A stretch of DNA of 64,000 nt from Pedococcus cremeus (GTDB taxonomy: Bacteria > Actinomycetota > Actinomycetes > Actinomycetales > Dermatophilaceae): assembly GCF_900111375.1 (NCBI RefSeq), contig NZ_FOHB01000001.1:62001-126000 (forward strand), read 5' to 3'. The number at the start of each line of letters is the position of its first letter. Position 1 is the stretch's first letter. Positions 33,762-42,601 of the stretch are shown here, in pieces. Both the position numbers and the translations under genes were made by a program. The notes below the pieces were generated by a model. It ran no database searches, was not told the DNA's origin, and was given only the letters and a program-made list of their open reading frames with translations.

Positions 33762-36700
33762 CAGTGGCCGTCCTCGGTCGGGTTGGATTCGGTCGGGTTG
33801 GACTCGGCTGTCTTGAGCTGGTTGGAGGTCTCGACGGTGACACCGGCCCGTGACTGGTACTCCTCGACCAGCCGCAGGATGGCCTCGCCGCGTGGCCGCC
33901 GACCGGGCCGGATGTCGCACGAGCCCACCTTGGACTCCTGGATCTGCACGTTCGGGTCGAGCGCCACACCGAGCAGGTCGTTGGCGCTGTCGCCACTGAC
34001 GACGGCCTCCTTGCCGACTCCCCAGTGGTAGGGCAGCCCGATCTGGTGGATCGTCCTGCCGCTGATGACCAACGGGGTCATCCGGTCGGTCACCAGCACC
34101 CGGGCCTCGATCGCCGTCCGGGCCGACACGATGGTGGCCCATCCACCGTTCACCAGCCCGCGGTCCTCGGCGAGCTCCGGGGAGACCTCGCAGAACATCT
34201 CGGGCTGGAGCTCGGAGAGGTACGGCAGCCAGCGGCTCATGCCGCCTGCGGTGTGGTGCTCGGTGAGCCGGTACGTCGTGAACACGAACGGGTAGACCTC
34301 AGAACCCGGTGCCGTGCCGGACGGGCTCCACAGGTTGTCCTTGCGCGGGAACACGCGTCGGGCCGGGTTGCTCTGCTGGCCGTAGAGCGGGTTCTGGACC
34401 GGGGACTCCTGCGGCTCGTAGTGCGTCGGCAGCGGGCCGTCGAGCATGCCCTTCGGCGTGAACAGCCAGCCCTTGCCGTCGGCCATCATGACGAACGGGT
34501 CGTCACCGGCGAGCCCATCGGGTCCGCCCGTGCCGGGCTCCGGTCGGTACGACGGCGCCTTGGTCTTGACGAAGTCCGGGGTGTCGAGCCCGGTCCAGGT
34601 CTGGTTCTCCTCGTCCCACCAGACGTACTTCTTGCGCTCGCTCCACGGCTTGCCCTCGGGGTCGGCCGAGGCGCGGTTGTAGAGGATGCGGCGGTTGTCG
34701 GGCCAGGCCCAGCCCCACTCCTGCGCGACCGGGCTCTGCTCGCGACCGGGCTTGCGGTTGGCCGCGCGGTTGACGCCCTTGGCGTACACCCCGGAGTAGA
34801 TCCAGCACCCGCAGCTCGTGGACCCGTCGGCCTTGAGGTCGGTGTACATGTCGGCCAGCTCGCCGGCGCGCTCACCGGAGAGGTGGCGGCCGTTGATCTC
34901 CTGCAGGACCGCCTCGCCGCTGATCTCGCCGTCCTCGTCGAGCGGGTAGTCCCAGGTGAGGTCGAGCAGGGGGCGGTCGCGCGGGTCGTCGGAGCCGGCG
35001 AGCCGCTCCCGGATCCGCTTGCCCAGCTCGAAGAAGAACTCCAGCTCGCTCTGGCAGTCACCCGGCGGGTTGACCGCCTTGTGCCGCCACTGGAGCAGCC
35101 GCTGGGTCTGCGTGAACGTGCCTGCCTTCTCGACGTGTGAGGCGGGCGGCAGGAAGAAGACCTCGGTGCCGATCTTCTCCGTCTCCAGCTCACCCGTGGC
35201 GATCTCGGGCGCGTCCTTCCAGAACGTCGCCGACTCGATCATCTGCAGGTCGCGCACCACGAGCCACTTCAGCTCGGCCAGGGCCAGGCGCTGCATCCGG
35301 CCGTGGGCCGACCCGACGGCGGGGTTCTGCCCGAGCAGGAAGTACCCCTCGACCTCGCCGTCCTTCATGGCCATGGTCGTCTGGTACGTGCCGTGGGCGC
35401 CGGTGAGCCTGGGCAGGTAGTCGTACGCCCAGTTGTTCTCCTTGGTCGCGGCGTCGCCCCACCACGCCTTGAGCAGGCTCACGGCATACGCGTCGGCGTT
35501 GGCCCAGAAGCCCTTCTGCGCCTTGTTGGCGATGGCGGCGACGTAGTCGTCCCACGTGTCGTGGTTGCCGACCATCGGCATGGCGAGGTAGCCGGGAAGG
35601 ATGTTGTAGAGCGTCGGGATGTCGGTCGAGCCCTGGATGCTGGCGTGGCCACGCAGCGCCATGATGCCGCCGCCGGGACGCCCCATGTTGCCCAGCAGCA
35701 GCTGGATGATGGCGGCCGTGCGGATGAACTGGGCGCCGAGGGTGTGCTGGGTCCAGCCGACGGCGTAGCAGAACGCCGACGTGCGGTCCCGGCCGCTGTT
35801 CTCGGTGAGCGCCTTGGCGACGTAGTGGAAGTCGTCGACGCTGACGCCGCAGACGTCGGCCACCATCTCCGGGGTGTAGCGCGAGTAGTGCCGCTTGAGG
35901 ATCTGGAAGACCGTGTTGGGGTCCTGCAGTGTCTCGTCGCGCTTGACCCGCGCGTGCTCGAGCGCCGGGCCACCGGAACCGTGCTCGTCGCCGGCGGAAC
36001 GCTCGGACGTGCTGTGCCCGTGCTCGTGGCCGGCCGCAGGTCCGCCGATGGTGCCCGGGGAGGCGTCCTCCCCCTCGCCCTCAGTGGCGTACGCCCAGCT
36101 CGACGGGTCGTAGTTGCCGAGCTCCTCGTCGTAGCCGGAGAAGAGCCCGTCGAGTTCCTCGGTGTCCTTGAACTCGTCGCTGACGATGGTGGCCGCGTTG
36201 GTGTACGCGACGACGTACTCCTTGAAGTACAGGTCATTGGCGAGGATGTGGTTGATCAGCGCGCCGAGGAACACGACATCGCTGCCAGCCCTGATCGGCA
36301 CGTGCTTGTCGGCCGTCGCCGACGTGCGCGTGAAGCGCGGGTCGATGTGGATGACCTTGGCGCCCTTAAGCCGAGCCTCGGTCACCCACTGGTAGCCCAC
36401 CGGGTGGCACTCGGCCATGTTGGAGCCCTGGATGACGATGCAGTCGGCGTTGGCCAGGTCCTGCACCTGCTGAGTCGCGCCACCGCGCCCGAACGAGGAC
36501 CCCAGACTGGGGACCGTGGACGAGTGTCAAATACGGGCCTGGTTCTCGATCTGTATGGCGCCCGCGGCGGTGAAGAGCTTCTTGATGAGGTAGTTCTCCT
36601 CGTTGTCGAGGGTGGCTCCCCCCAACGAGGCGATGCCCATGGTGCGCCGCAGCGGCCTGCCGTGCTCGTCGGCGTCCTGCCAGGTGCGGCGACGCGACTC

Positions 36701-37096
36701 GACGAACCGGTCGGCGATCATGTCGATGGCGGTGTCGCGGTCCATCCGCTCCCAGGACGTGCCGTGGGGGCGCCGGTAGAGGACGTGCGTCTGGCGTATG
36801 GGGCTGTTGACCAGCTGCTCGCTTGCAGACCCCTTGGGGCAGAGGCGCCCTCGCGAGATCGGCGAGTCGGGGTCGCCCTCGATCTGCACGACCTTCTCGT
36901 CCTTGACGTAGACGCGCTGACCGCAGCCGACGGCGCAGTAGGGGCACACGCTCTGCACGACCCGGTCGGCGGTCTTCGTGCGCGGCTCGAGGGTGCGCGT
37001 GCGCTCCGACGTCACCGCCGGGCCACGCCCGAGGAAGTCACCACTCCTGAACTGCCGCAGCACCGGCCACGACAGGAAGGTCTTCTTCGCGTCCAT
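33761..37096 (-). CDS. fdh: formate dehydrogenase alpha subunit, selenocysteine-containing (UGA read-through)
   Basis: This is one gene of 1111 residues interrupted in standard translation by TGA at 36527-36529, which is Sec190. The context ENQARI-U-HSSTVPSLG matches the active site of Sec formate dehydrogenases, and the open frame continues without other stops. An N-terminal [4Fe-4S] site is C51-x2-C54-x3-C58...C86; molybdopterin domains follow, and the C-terminal dinucleotide-binding domain contains LTEHHTAGGMSRWLPYL. It oxidises formate to CO2 using Mo/W-bis-MGD. The ATG at 37096 follows AAAGGAGG. No twin-arginine signal is seen, unlike E. coli FdnG. Confidence 0.96.
36497..36529 (-). promoter_or_regulatory. 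SECIS element after the Sec UGA codon
   Basis: Starting about 11 bases after UGA, the mRNA reads GGUCCCCAGUCUGGGGUCC: a GG/CC base, a U-U mismatch, a CCCC/GGGG stem and an AGUCU loop. This resembles the E. coli fdhF apical loop, whose GGUCU is recognised by SelB, at similar spacing. Confidence 0.8.
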
Positions 37097-37188
37097 CAAC
37101 CCGCCTCCTTTGTCGGCACCCTAACCCCGCCTGTCACAGCCCGCGATCCGAAGCGACCGCTCATTTTCGGCCGCAGCTCGCAGCTTCA

Positions 37189-37914
37189 TCACGCCACCGA
37201 CAGCAGGAAGGCGGCAGCGAAACCGAGGGCCGTCACGATGCCCACCAGGGCGCCCGCGTGCTCCACCGCCTCGGGGACCATGGTGTCGACGAGCATGGTG
37301 AGCACGGCACCGGCGGCGAAGGCCTCGACCGCCCCGGTGGGCCCGTCGCCGGCGTGGCTCAAAACGGCATACCCGAGCGCGGCCGCGAGCGTGGACGCCG
37401 CGGTGACCGCGACCCAGATGCCCATGATCGAGCCGGTGGAGCGGCCGCTGGCCTTCATGCCGGCCGAGGCCGACAGGGCCTCGGGCACGTTGGAGAGGAA
37501 GACCGCGGCGACCACGGCCACCCCCACGCTGCCGCCGCCGATGAGGCTCACCCCGATCGCGGCACTCTCCGGTATGCCGTCCAGCAGCGACCCGAGCACG
37601 AGGACCATCCCGCCGGTGCCGGCAGCGGACTTGTGGGGGCTCTTGCGGCGGTCCCCGCCGCGTCGGTCGATGAACCAGTCGCCCACGAAGAACGTCAGGG
37701 ACCCCGCGATCATGGCGACCACGGCCGCGACGCCACCGGCGAGGTCGGAGGCCTCACGCATGAGCTCGAAGGTCAGCGCGCTGATCAGCACGCCGGAGCC
37801 GAAGGCCATGACGAGCCCGATGCTGCGCAGCGACGTCGAGAGCCTGATGCCGGCATACCCGCCGACGAGGAGCGCGGCCCCTCCGACGAAACCCCAGAAC
37901 GCCGCCTCCAGCAC
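37189..37914 (-). CDS. ZIP family metal transporter
   Basis: The 241-residue membrane protein has eight hydrophobic segments. The conserved helix LVLGSLLDGIPESAAIGVSL (a HNIPEG-like motif with DGIPES) and FLSNVPEALSASAGMKASGR mark a ZIP-family permease for Zn, Fe or related divalent ions. A charged His/Arg-poor loop (DRRGGDRRKSPHKS) lies between helices 3 and 4. It stands alone downstream of the formate dehydrogenase promoter region; no operator was recognised. Confidence 0.88.
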   Translation of the reverse strand: MLEAAFWGFVGGAALLVGGYAGIRLSTSLRSIGLVMAFGSGVLISALTFELMREASDLAGGVAAVVAMIAGSLTFFVGDWFIDRRGGDRRKSPHKSAAGTGGMVLVLGSLLDGIPESAAIGVSLIGGGSVGVAVVAAVFLSNVPEALSASAGMKASGRSTGSIMGIWVAVTAASTLAAALGYAVLSHAGDGPTGAVEAFAAGAVLTMLVDTMVPEAVEHAGALVGIVTALGFAAAFLLSVA

Positions 37915-38135
37915 CGGCCCCCACCGTCCTCTTCTCGTCTGGCGACACTGCGTCGGCGCCCGTCCGGGCCCGCCGTTCCTTCGGCGTGCGAATTACAGGG
38001 GTGATATTCACCCATTTGTCGTACATCTGCGACTCGGTCAGGCAGTCTGTTACCGGCCCTGGCCCTGCTGCGGTGCTTTTCTCCCTGGTGTGGGGGCCTC
38101 CGTAGCCGCTCCTCGTCCCCTACCCCCGGGAAGTC

Positions 38136-39392
38136 ATGCGCAACGCACTGCTCCGCCCGTCCGCACGTCTGGCCGCCGTCATCCTCCTCGGCTCCGCGGC
38201 CGTCGGCACGTCGACGACCTCGGCCGGCGCCGCCTCGATCGTCTACGAGTGCAAGTCCGCCTCGACCAGCTGCATCCGCTTCTCCGGCTACGCCGGCAGG
38301 TCGGTCTGGGGCTACCCGGTGAACAGCACCGGCAACAACTGCACCAACTACGCCGCCTACCGGCTCGCCCGCAACGGCGTGCCCCAGCAGAGCGGCCTGG
38401 GCAACGGCGGCGGCTGGGCGACGAACGCGAAGAAGCGCGGCTTCCGGGTGGACACCACCGCGCGCACCGGCGCCATCGCCCAGTGGAACTACGGGAGCGT
38501 CTACGCCCCGAGCGCCGGGCACGTCGGATACGTCGAGGAGGTGACGTCGAGCTACATCACCATTTCTGACTCGTCGTGGGGTGGCGGCTCGTACCGCTGG
38601 CGCATCCCCAAGGGCGACCGCAACTGGCCGAGCAACTTCATCCACTTCAAGGACACCGCCTACCAGCCGCCGGCCTCGGGCAGCTTCGTCAAGGTCCGCG
38701 AGACCGGCGAGACCTACCAGCTGGTCGGCAGGACCCCGGTCTTCGTCTCTACCTGGACGGCGTTCGGCGGCTGGAAGCCGACCCACCTGCTCAGCAGCAC
38801 ATCGCTGGCCTCGCTGCCGCGGTACCCGGCGGAGGGCACGTTCCTCAGGGGGGCCCAGCGCGGGGAGATCTACCGGGTCGCCGGTGGCGCGCCGGTCTAC
38901 GTCTCCACGTGGAGCGCGTTCGGCAGGTCGCAGCCGACGACGACCGTGGACCAGGCGGCCATCGACAACGCCGGTGCCGGTAGTCGGTGGAACCACCTGC
39001 GGGCCAAGCCGGCCGAGGGCACGCTCATCAAGGGCGCCCAGCGGGGCGAGGTCTACCGCGTGGCCGGGGGCTCGCCTGTCTACGTCTCGGCCTGGGCCAA
39101 CATCGGCGGCTGGGCCCCGTCACTCGTCGTCGACCAGGTGGCCATCGACAAGGCCGGCTCGGGCGCCCAGTGGAACCACCTCACCCACAAGCCGCGGGAC
39201 GGCGCCTACCTCAAGGGCCGGACCAGCGGGCGGGTGTACCTCATGAAGTCCGGCGTGGCGCAGTACGTCTCGTCGTGGACCCAGGTCGGCGGGTGGAAGC
39301 CCTCCACGACGGTGGACCAGAAGGCCATCGACATGGCCGGGACCCGCACCCCGGTCAAGTGGAGCCACATCGCCGACACGGCGAAGCTCTGA
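38136..39392 (+). CDS. secreted CHAP-domain endopeptidase with four C-terminal repeats
   Basis: The 418-residue product has a signal peptide to about 32 (LAAVILLGSAAVGTSTTSAG). The CHAP domain covers about 33-170, with catalytic Cys69 in NNCTNYAAYRLA and His129 in SAGHVGYVEEV. Four repeats of about 55-60 residues follow, each with a GxxLKG...YRVAGGxPVYVSxWxxxGGWxP core (from about 185, 240, 297 and 355). CHAP enzymes cleave peptidoglycan peptides or crosslinks. The repeats are likely cell-wall-binding or spacing modules. The 220-bp upstream gap shows no c-di-AMP riboswitch consensus. GGGAAG precedes the ATG. Confidence 0.87.
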   Translation: MRNALLRPSARLAAVILLGSAAVGTSTTSAGAASIVYECKSASTSCIRFSGYAGRSVWGYPVNSTGNNCTNYAAYRLARNGVPQQSGLGNGGGWATNAKKRGFRVDTTARTGAIAQWNYGSVYAPSAGHVGYVEEVTSSYITISDSSWGGGSYRWRIPKGDRNWPSNFIHFKDTAYQPPASGSFVKVRETGETYQLVGRTPVFVSTWTAFGGWKPTHLLSSTSLASLPRYPAEGTFLRGAQRGEIYRVAGGAPVYVSTWSAFGRSQPTTTVDQAAIDNAGAGSRWNHLRAKPAEGTLIKGAQRGEVYRVAGGSPVYVSAWANIGGWAPSLVVDQVAIDKAGSGAQWNHLTHKPRDGAYLKGRTSGRVYLMKSGVAQYVSSWTQVGGWKPSTTVDQKAIDMAGTRTPVKWSHIADTAKL

Positions 39393-39407
39393 GCGGTTGG
39401 TCCGCCG

Positions 39408-39830
39408 TCAGCCGCGGGCGGGGACGACCAGGACCTGACCAGCGTGCACGTGGGCGCTCGGCAGGTTGTTGGCCAGCTGAAGCTCGGCGACGGCAGCGGC
39501 GACCGGCAGGCCCGGCAGCTCCCGGACGGCGATCTCGGAGAGCGTCTGCCCCTGGGCGACCGTGACGGCGTGGTCGGCCACGGGGGCCGGCGCGGCGGCA
39601 CCGGCCCGGGAGACCAGGGCCACGGTGGCGACGGCGAGGAGGACGGCCGCGACCGTCAGGGTGACGGCCAGGCGACCGGCCCGGGTGAGGCGGAGCCGGC
39701 CGGGCGCCGACGTGGGGACGGCATCGCCGGTCGGCACGAGGACCAGGCTCGGGCGGGCAGCGCGACCGGGTACGGACCCCGGCACCCGCACCGGCGCGGC
39801 GTTCAGGTCCCAAGCGGCTGCTGCACTCAT
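39408..39830 (-). CDS. LysM-domain membrane protein next to lexA (SOS-linked, YneA/DivS-like position)
   Basis: The 140-residue product has an N-terminal cytosolic stretch with PSLVLVPTGDAVPT, one transmembrane helix (LAVTLTVAAVLLAVATVALV) and an extracytoplasmic LysM (HAVTVAQGQTLSEIAVRELP ... ANNLPSAHVHAGQVLVVPA). LysM genes divergent from lexA in Gram-positives encode SOS-induced division inhibitors or wall hydrolases (YneA, DivS, Rv2719c). A matching role is inferred from architecture, position and an SOS box at 39875-39890 upstream. GGAGAG precedes the ATG. Confidence 0.82.
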   Translation of the reverse strand: MSAAAAWDLNAAPVRVPGSVPGRAARPSLVLVPTGDAVPTSAPGRLRLTRAGRLAVTLTVAAVLLAVATVALVSRAGAAAPAPVADHAVTVAQGQTLSEIAVRELPGLPVAAAVAELQLANNLPSAHVHAGQVLVVPARG

Positions 39831-39874
39831 GGTCTCTCCCCTCTCCTGGCCCCACGGCTGCGGGACCGTGCTGT

Positions 39875-39890
39875 CCGAACGGGTGTTCGA
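39875..39890. promoter_or_regulatory. SOS box (LexA operator) for the LysM gene
   Basis: CCGAACGGGTGTTCGA matches the actinobacterial consensus TCGAACnnnnGTTCGA at all but the first base, 45 bases upstream of the LysM start. Confidence 0.8.
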
Positions 39891-39943
39891 ACAAGCTCCT
39901 GGTCGATTTGTAGCACGCATGTTCGAACGGTTCAAGACACGCG

Positions 39944-39959
39944 TCGAACACATGTTTGG
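39944..39959. promoter_or_regulatory. second SOS box, lexA side
   Basis: TCGAACACATGTTTGG matches the LexA consensus except two bases in the right half. It lies about 140 bases before lexA and suggests autoregulation. Confidence 0.6.
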
Positions 39960-40099
39960 CAACTGTGTTCGAACTCCATACGCTGTGCTCATGCCTCGAA
40001 GCACATCAGAGGCCACTGACAACCCATCTCGACCAGCACCCGCGCCGACCCGGTGAGACCCCGGCCCACGGCACCTGACCTGCACGAATGAGGAGCGGC

Positions 40100-40861
40100 A
40101 TGAGCGACGACAACGTCAAGGAGCTGCCGGAGCGAGAGCGCGGCGACGGGCTCACGGTGCGCCAGCGCCGGGTCCTCGAGGTGATCCGCAACGCGGTGGA
40201 CCGCCGTGGGTACCCGCCGAGCCTCCGTGAGATCGGTGAGGCCGTGGGGCTGACGAGTCCCAGCTCGGTCGCCCACCAGCTCGCGACGCTGGAGCGCAAG
40301 GGCTTCCTGCGCCGCGACCCGAACCGGCCGCGCGCCATCGAGGTGGTCTCCCCCGACCGGGGCAAGGGCAAGGGGACCGGCCGCGGCGCGGGGCGCGCCG
40401 CCGACCTGCGTGGCTACCGGGGCGGGGCTGCAGCGGACGACGCCGACGCGGGCTACGACGAGACGGGGATCAACGACCAGCGCCCGGAGGCGTCCTACGT
40501 GCCGGTGCTGGGCCAGATCGCCGCCGGCGTGCCGATCACGGCCGAGGAGCTCGTCGAGGACGTCTTCCCGCTGCCCAAGCAGCTCGTCGGTGAGGGCCAG
40601 CTGTTCCTGCTCAAGGTGGTCGGCGACTCCATGGTCGACGCCGCCATCTGCGACGGCGACTGGGTCGTGGTGCGCCAGCAGCCGACGGCCGACAACGGCG
40701 ACATCGTCGCGGCCATGCTCGACAACGAGGCGACCGTCAAGACGTTCAAGCGCAAGGACGGCAAGGTCTGGCTGCTGCCGCACAACCCGGCCTTCGAGCC
40801 GATCGACGGCGACCACGCCACCATCCTCGGCAAGGTCACGGCCGTCCTGCGCCGCGTCTGA
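40100..40861 (+). CDS. lexA: transcriptional repressor LexA
   Basis: The 253-residue SOS repressor has an N-terminal winged helix ([40 protein letters not shown]), autocleavage site Ala142-Gly143 (GQIAAGVP), catalytic Ser177 (GDSMVDAAI) and Lys214 ([10 protein letters not shown]). An approximately 40-residue Gly/Ala/Arg-rich insertion (about 88-128) separates the two domains, longer than in E. coli but common in actinobacteria. The ATG at 40100 follows GAGGAG; the ATG at 40088 is less likely. It is divergent from the LysM gene with SOS boxes between. Confidence 0.97.
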   Translation: MSDDNVKELPERERGDGLTVRQRRVLEVIRNAVDRRGYPPSLREIGEAVGLTSPSSVAHQLATLERKGFLRRDPNRPRAIEVVSPDRGKGKGTGRGAGRAADLRGYRGGAAADDADAGYDETGINDQRPEASYVPVLGQIAAGVPITAEELVEDVFPLPKQLVGEGQLFLLKVVGDSMVDAAICDGDWVVVRQQPTADNGDIVAAMLDNEATVKTFKRKDGKVWLLPHNPAFEPIDGDHATILGKVTAVLRRV

Positions 40862-40924
40862 GGGGGCAGGTGCGTCGGACGGGCTGACGCCTGAGGGCGC
40901 TGGCGAAGAAGTCGGCGCGGGGCG

Positions 40925-41338
40925 TCAGTCGCCGAACACCTCGAGGTAGCGGCTGACGACCTCCGTCACGTCGTCGGTGGCGGCGGCCTCCTCCCACAGC
41001 TCCCACCACTCGTTCTGGTCGGGCCGCAGCGCGCGGTGCAGGGCCTGCGAGGCCAGCTCCTCGAGCTCCTCGTCGACGTCGAGGGGGTCGCTGTCCAGCC
41101 AGGGTGGCAGGTAGCGCTCCCCCACCACGGCTTCCGGGTCCTCGCTCGCGGCCACCACGGCCGCGGCGGCCACCGCCTCGGCCATCACGGGCGCGTCGAT
41201 GTACTCCTCGGTGCCGACCACGCGGCGCAGGGCCCGCAGCACCCTGACAGGGCGCTCAGCCGGCTCGGCCTCCTCGAGCTGGTCGAGGAAGTCGAGCGCG
41301 TCGTCGTTCTCGAACGGTCCGGTTCGGACGCGTGCCAT
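40925..41338 (-). CDS. DUF4259 domain protein
   Basis: The 137-residue acidic, helical protein has the family opening GPFENDDALDFLDQLEE and a later PPWLDSDP and NEWWELWEEA. DUF4259 proteins are small and uncharacterised. It has no signal or membrane segment, so it is probably cytosolic. It is convergent with lexA and appears monocistronic; function unknown. Confidence 0.8.
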   Translation of the reverse strand: MARVRTGPFENDDALDFLDQLEEAEPAERPVRVLRALRRVVGTEEYIDAPVMAEAVAAAAVVAASEDPEAVVGERYLPPWLDSDPLDVDEELEELASQALHRALRPDQNEWWELWEEAAATDDVTEVVSRYLEVFGD

Positions 41339-41470
41339 GACACCACCCCATCGTCACCTGCTCGCCGACCTACTGGCGGACGGGTCGATGGTAGAACCCG
41401 GCGCCGCCGTCAGGACACCCTCTGCCGCGAGGATCTCCCCGCTGCGACAGCAGATGTCTGCCGCCGTGGG

Positions 41471-41959
41471 TCAGGGCAGCCGCTGCCACCAGGCGGTGTC
41501 GACCCACCGGCCGTGCTTGTGGCCCACCTCGCGCAGGACCCCCACCCGCTCGAAGCCGAGGGCCGCGTGCAGGGCCTCGCTGGCGTCGTTGGGCAGGGCG
41601 ATGACGGCCATGGTGGTGTGCACGTCGGCAGCGTCCAGCCGGGCCAGCAGCTCGGTGTACAGCGCCCGCCCGAGCCCACGGCCACGCGCCGACGAGGCGA
41701 GGTAGACCGAGGTCTCGCGCGTCGCGGCATACGCCGGCCTGGGTCGGAACGGCCCCGAGTAGGCGAAGCCGCCCACGATGCCGCCCTCCTCGGCGACCAG
41801 GAAGACGTCGCGGGGGTCGGCCGCGTCGAGACGGGCGGCGAAGTGGCCCGGGCCCTTGGGCTCGGTGTCGAAGGTGCCCACGCCCTGCTCCACCTCGACG
41901 TTGTAGATAGCGGCCACGGCGGCCAGGTCTGCCTCGTGGGCGGGACGGATCAGGGTCAC
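41471..41959 (-). CDS. GNAT family N-acetyltransferase (phosphinothricin-acetyltransferase-like)
   Basis: The 162-residue product has IRPAHEADLAAVAAIYNVEV, VYLASSARGRGLGRALYTEL (acetyl-CoA loop RGRGLG) and ALHAALGFERVGVLREVGHK followed by GRWVDTAWWQRLP, the C-terminal pattern of Pat/Bar-like acetyltransferases. The substrate is unproven; such proteins acetylate amino-acid-like compounds including phosphinothricin or methionine sulfoximine. The GTG start at 41959 is only 18 bases from the divergent methyltransferase start, so at least one transcript is probably leaderless. Confidence 0.88.
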   Translation of the reverse strand: MTLIRPAHEADLAAVAAIYNVEVEQGVGTFDTEPKGPGHFAARLDAADPRDVFLVAEEGGIVGGFAYSGPFRPRPAYAATRETSVYLASSARGRGLGRALYTELLARLDAADVHTTMAVIALPNDASEALHAALGFERVGVLREVGHKHGRWVDTAWWQRLP

Positions 41960-41977
41960 ACGCGCGATGCTAGGGGC

Positions 41978-42601
41978 ATGCAGACCAGCAGCGAGTCGCG
42001 AGGCGGCCGGGGGCCGCAGATGTGGGACGAGCGGTATGCCGCGTCCGACCGGGTCTGGAGCAGCGGCCCCAACCGCGAGGTGGCGGCCATCGTCGGTGAC
42101 TGGCCACCGGGACGGGCCCTGGACCTCGGCGCGGGCGAGGGGCGCCACGCCCTCTGGCTGGCCGAGCGCGGGTGGCAGGTGACCGCCGTCGACTTCTCCG
42201 CGGTCGGCATCGACCGCGGGCGCGAGGAGGGTCGCAGCCGGGGCGTGGAGGTCGAGTGGGTGGTCGCCGACGTCACCGCGTGGGAACCGCCGGCCGGCAC
42301 TGCCTTCGACCTCGTCCTCGTCGCCTACCTGCACGTCCCGGAGGACGTCTTCTCGCGGCTCGGCCAGTGGCTCTCCCCCGGCGGCGCGCTGGTCGTGGTC
42401 GGGCACGCCCTGCGCAACCTGACCGAGGGTGTCGGCGGCCCGCAGGACCCGAGCATCCTGCACACCACCGAGCAGCTGCGGGCGTCCGCGTCCGGGCTCG
42501 AGGTCGAGCGCTGCGAGGAGGTGCTGCGCCCCACCGACGCCGGCGACGCGATCGACGTGGTGCTGGTGGCCAGGCGACCCGCCGACCGGGCCGCCGGCTA
42601 G
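41978..42601 (+). CDS. class I SAM-dependent methyltransferase
   Basis: The 207-residue methyltransferase has motif I ALDLGAGEGRHALWLAERGW, the acidic VTAVDFSAVGI, and FDLVLVAYLHVPEDVFSRL. The WDERYAASDRVWSSGPN opening is typical of thiopurine/tellurite-resistance-like (TehB-like) methyltransferases. The substrate is unknown. AGGGG precedes the ATG. Its TAG stop interlocks with the TAG of the convergent sirtuin (42598-42601). Confidence 0.88.
   Translation: MQTSSESRGGRGPQMWDERYAASDRVWSSGPNREVAAIVGDWPPGRALDLGAGEGRHALWLAERGWQVTAVDFSAVGIDRGREEGRSRGVEVEWVVADVTAWEPPAGTAFDLVLVAYLHVPEDVFSRLGQWLSPGGALVVVGHALRNLTEGVGGPQDPSILHTTEQLRASASGLEVERCEEVLRPTDAGDAIDVVLVARRPADRAAG

Noticed and set aside
36527-36529. 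Formate dehydrogenase gene broken by a stop codon (pseudogene)
   Set aside because: The TGA sits exactly at the catalytic Sec position, a SECIS-like hairpin follows, and a full Sec machinery is encoded nearby.
37915-38135. c-di-AMP (ydaO) riboswitch before the CHAP gene
   Set aside because: Often found before actinobacterial wall hydrolases, but the conserved core sequences were not seen here.
35303-38569. 1088-codon plus-strand open frame
   Set aside because: Antisense to formate dehydrogenase and ZIP genes; a shadow.
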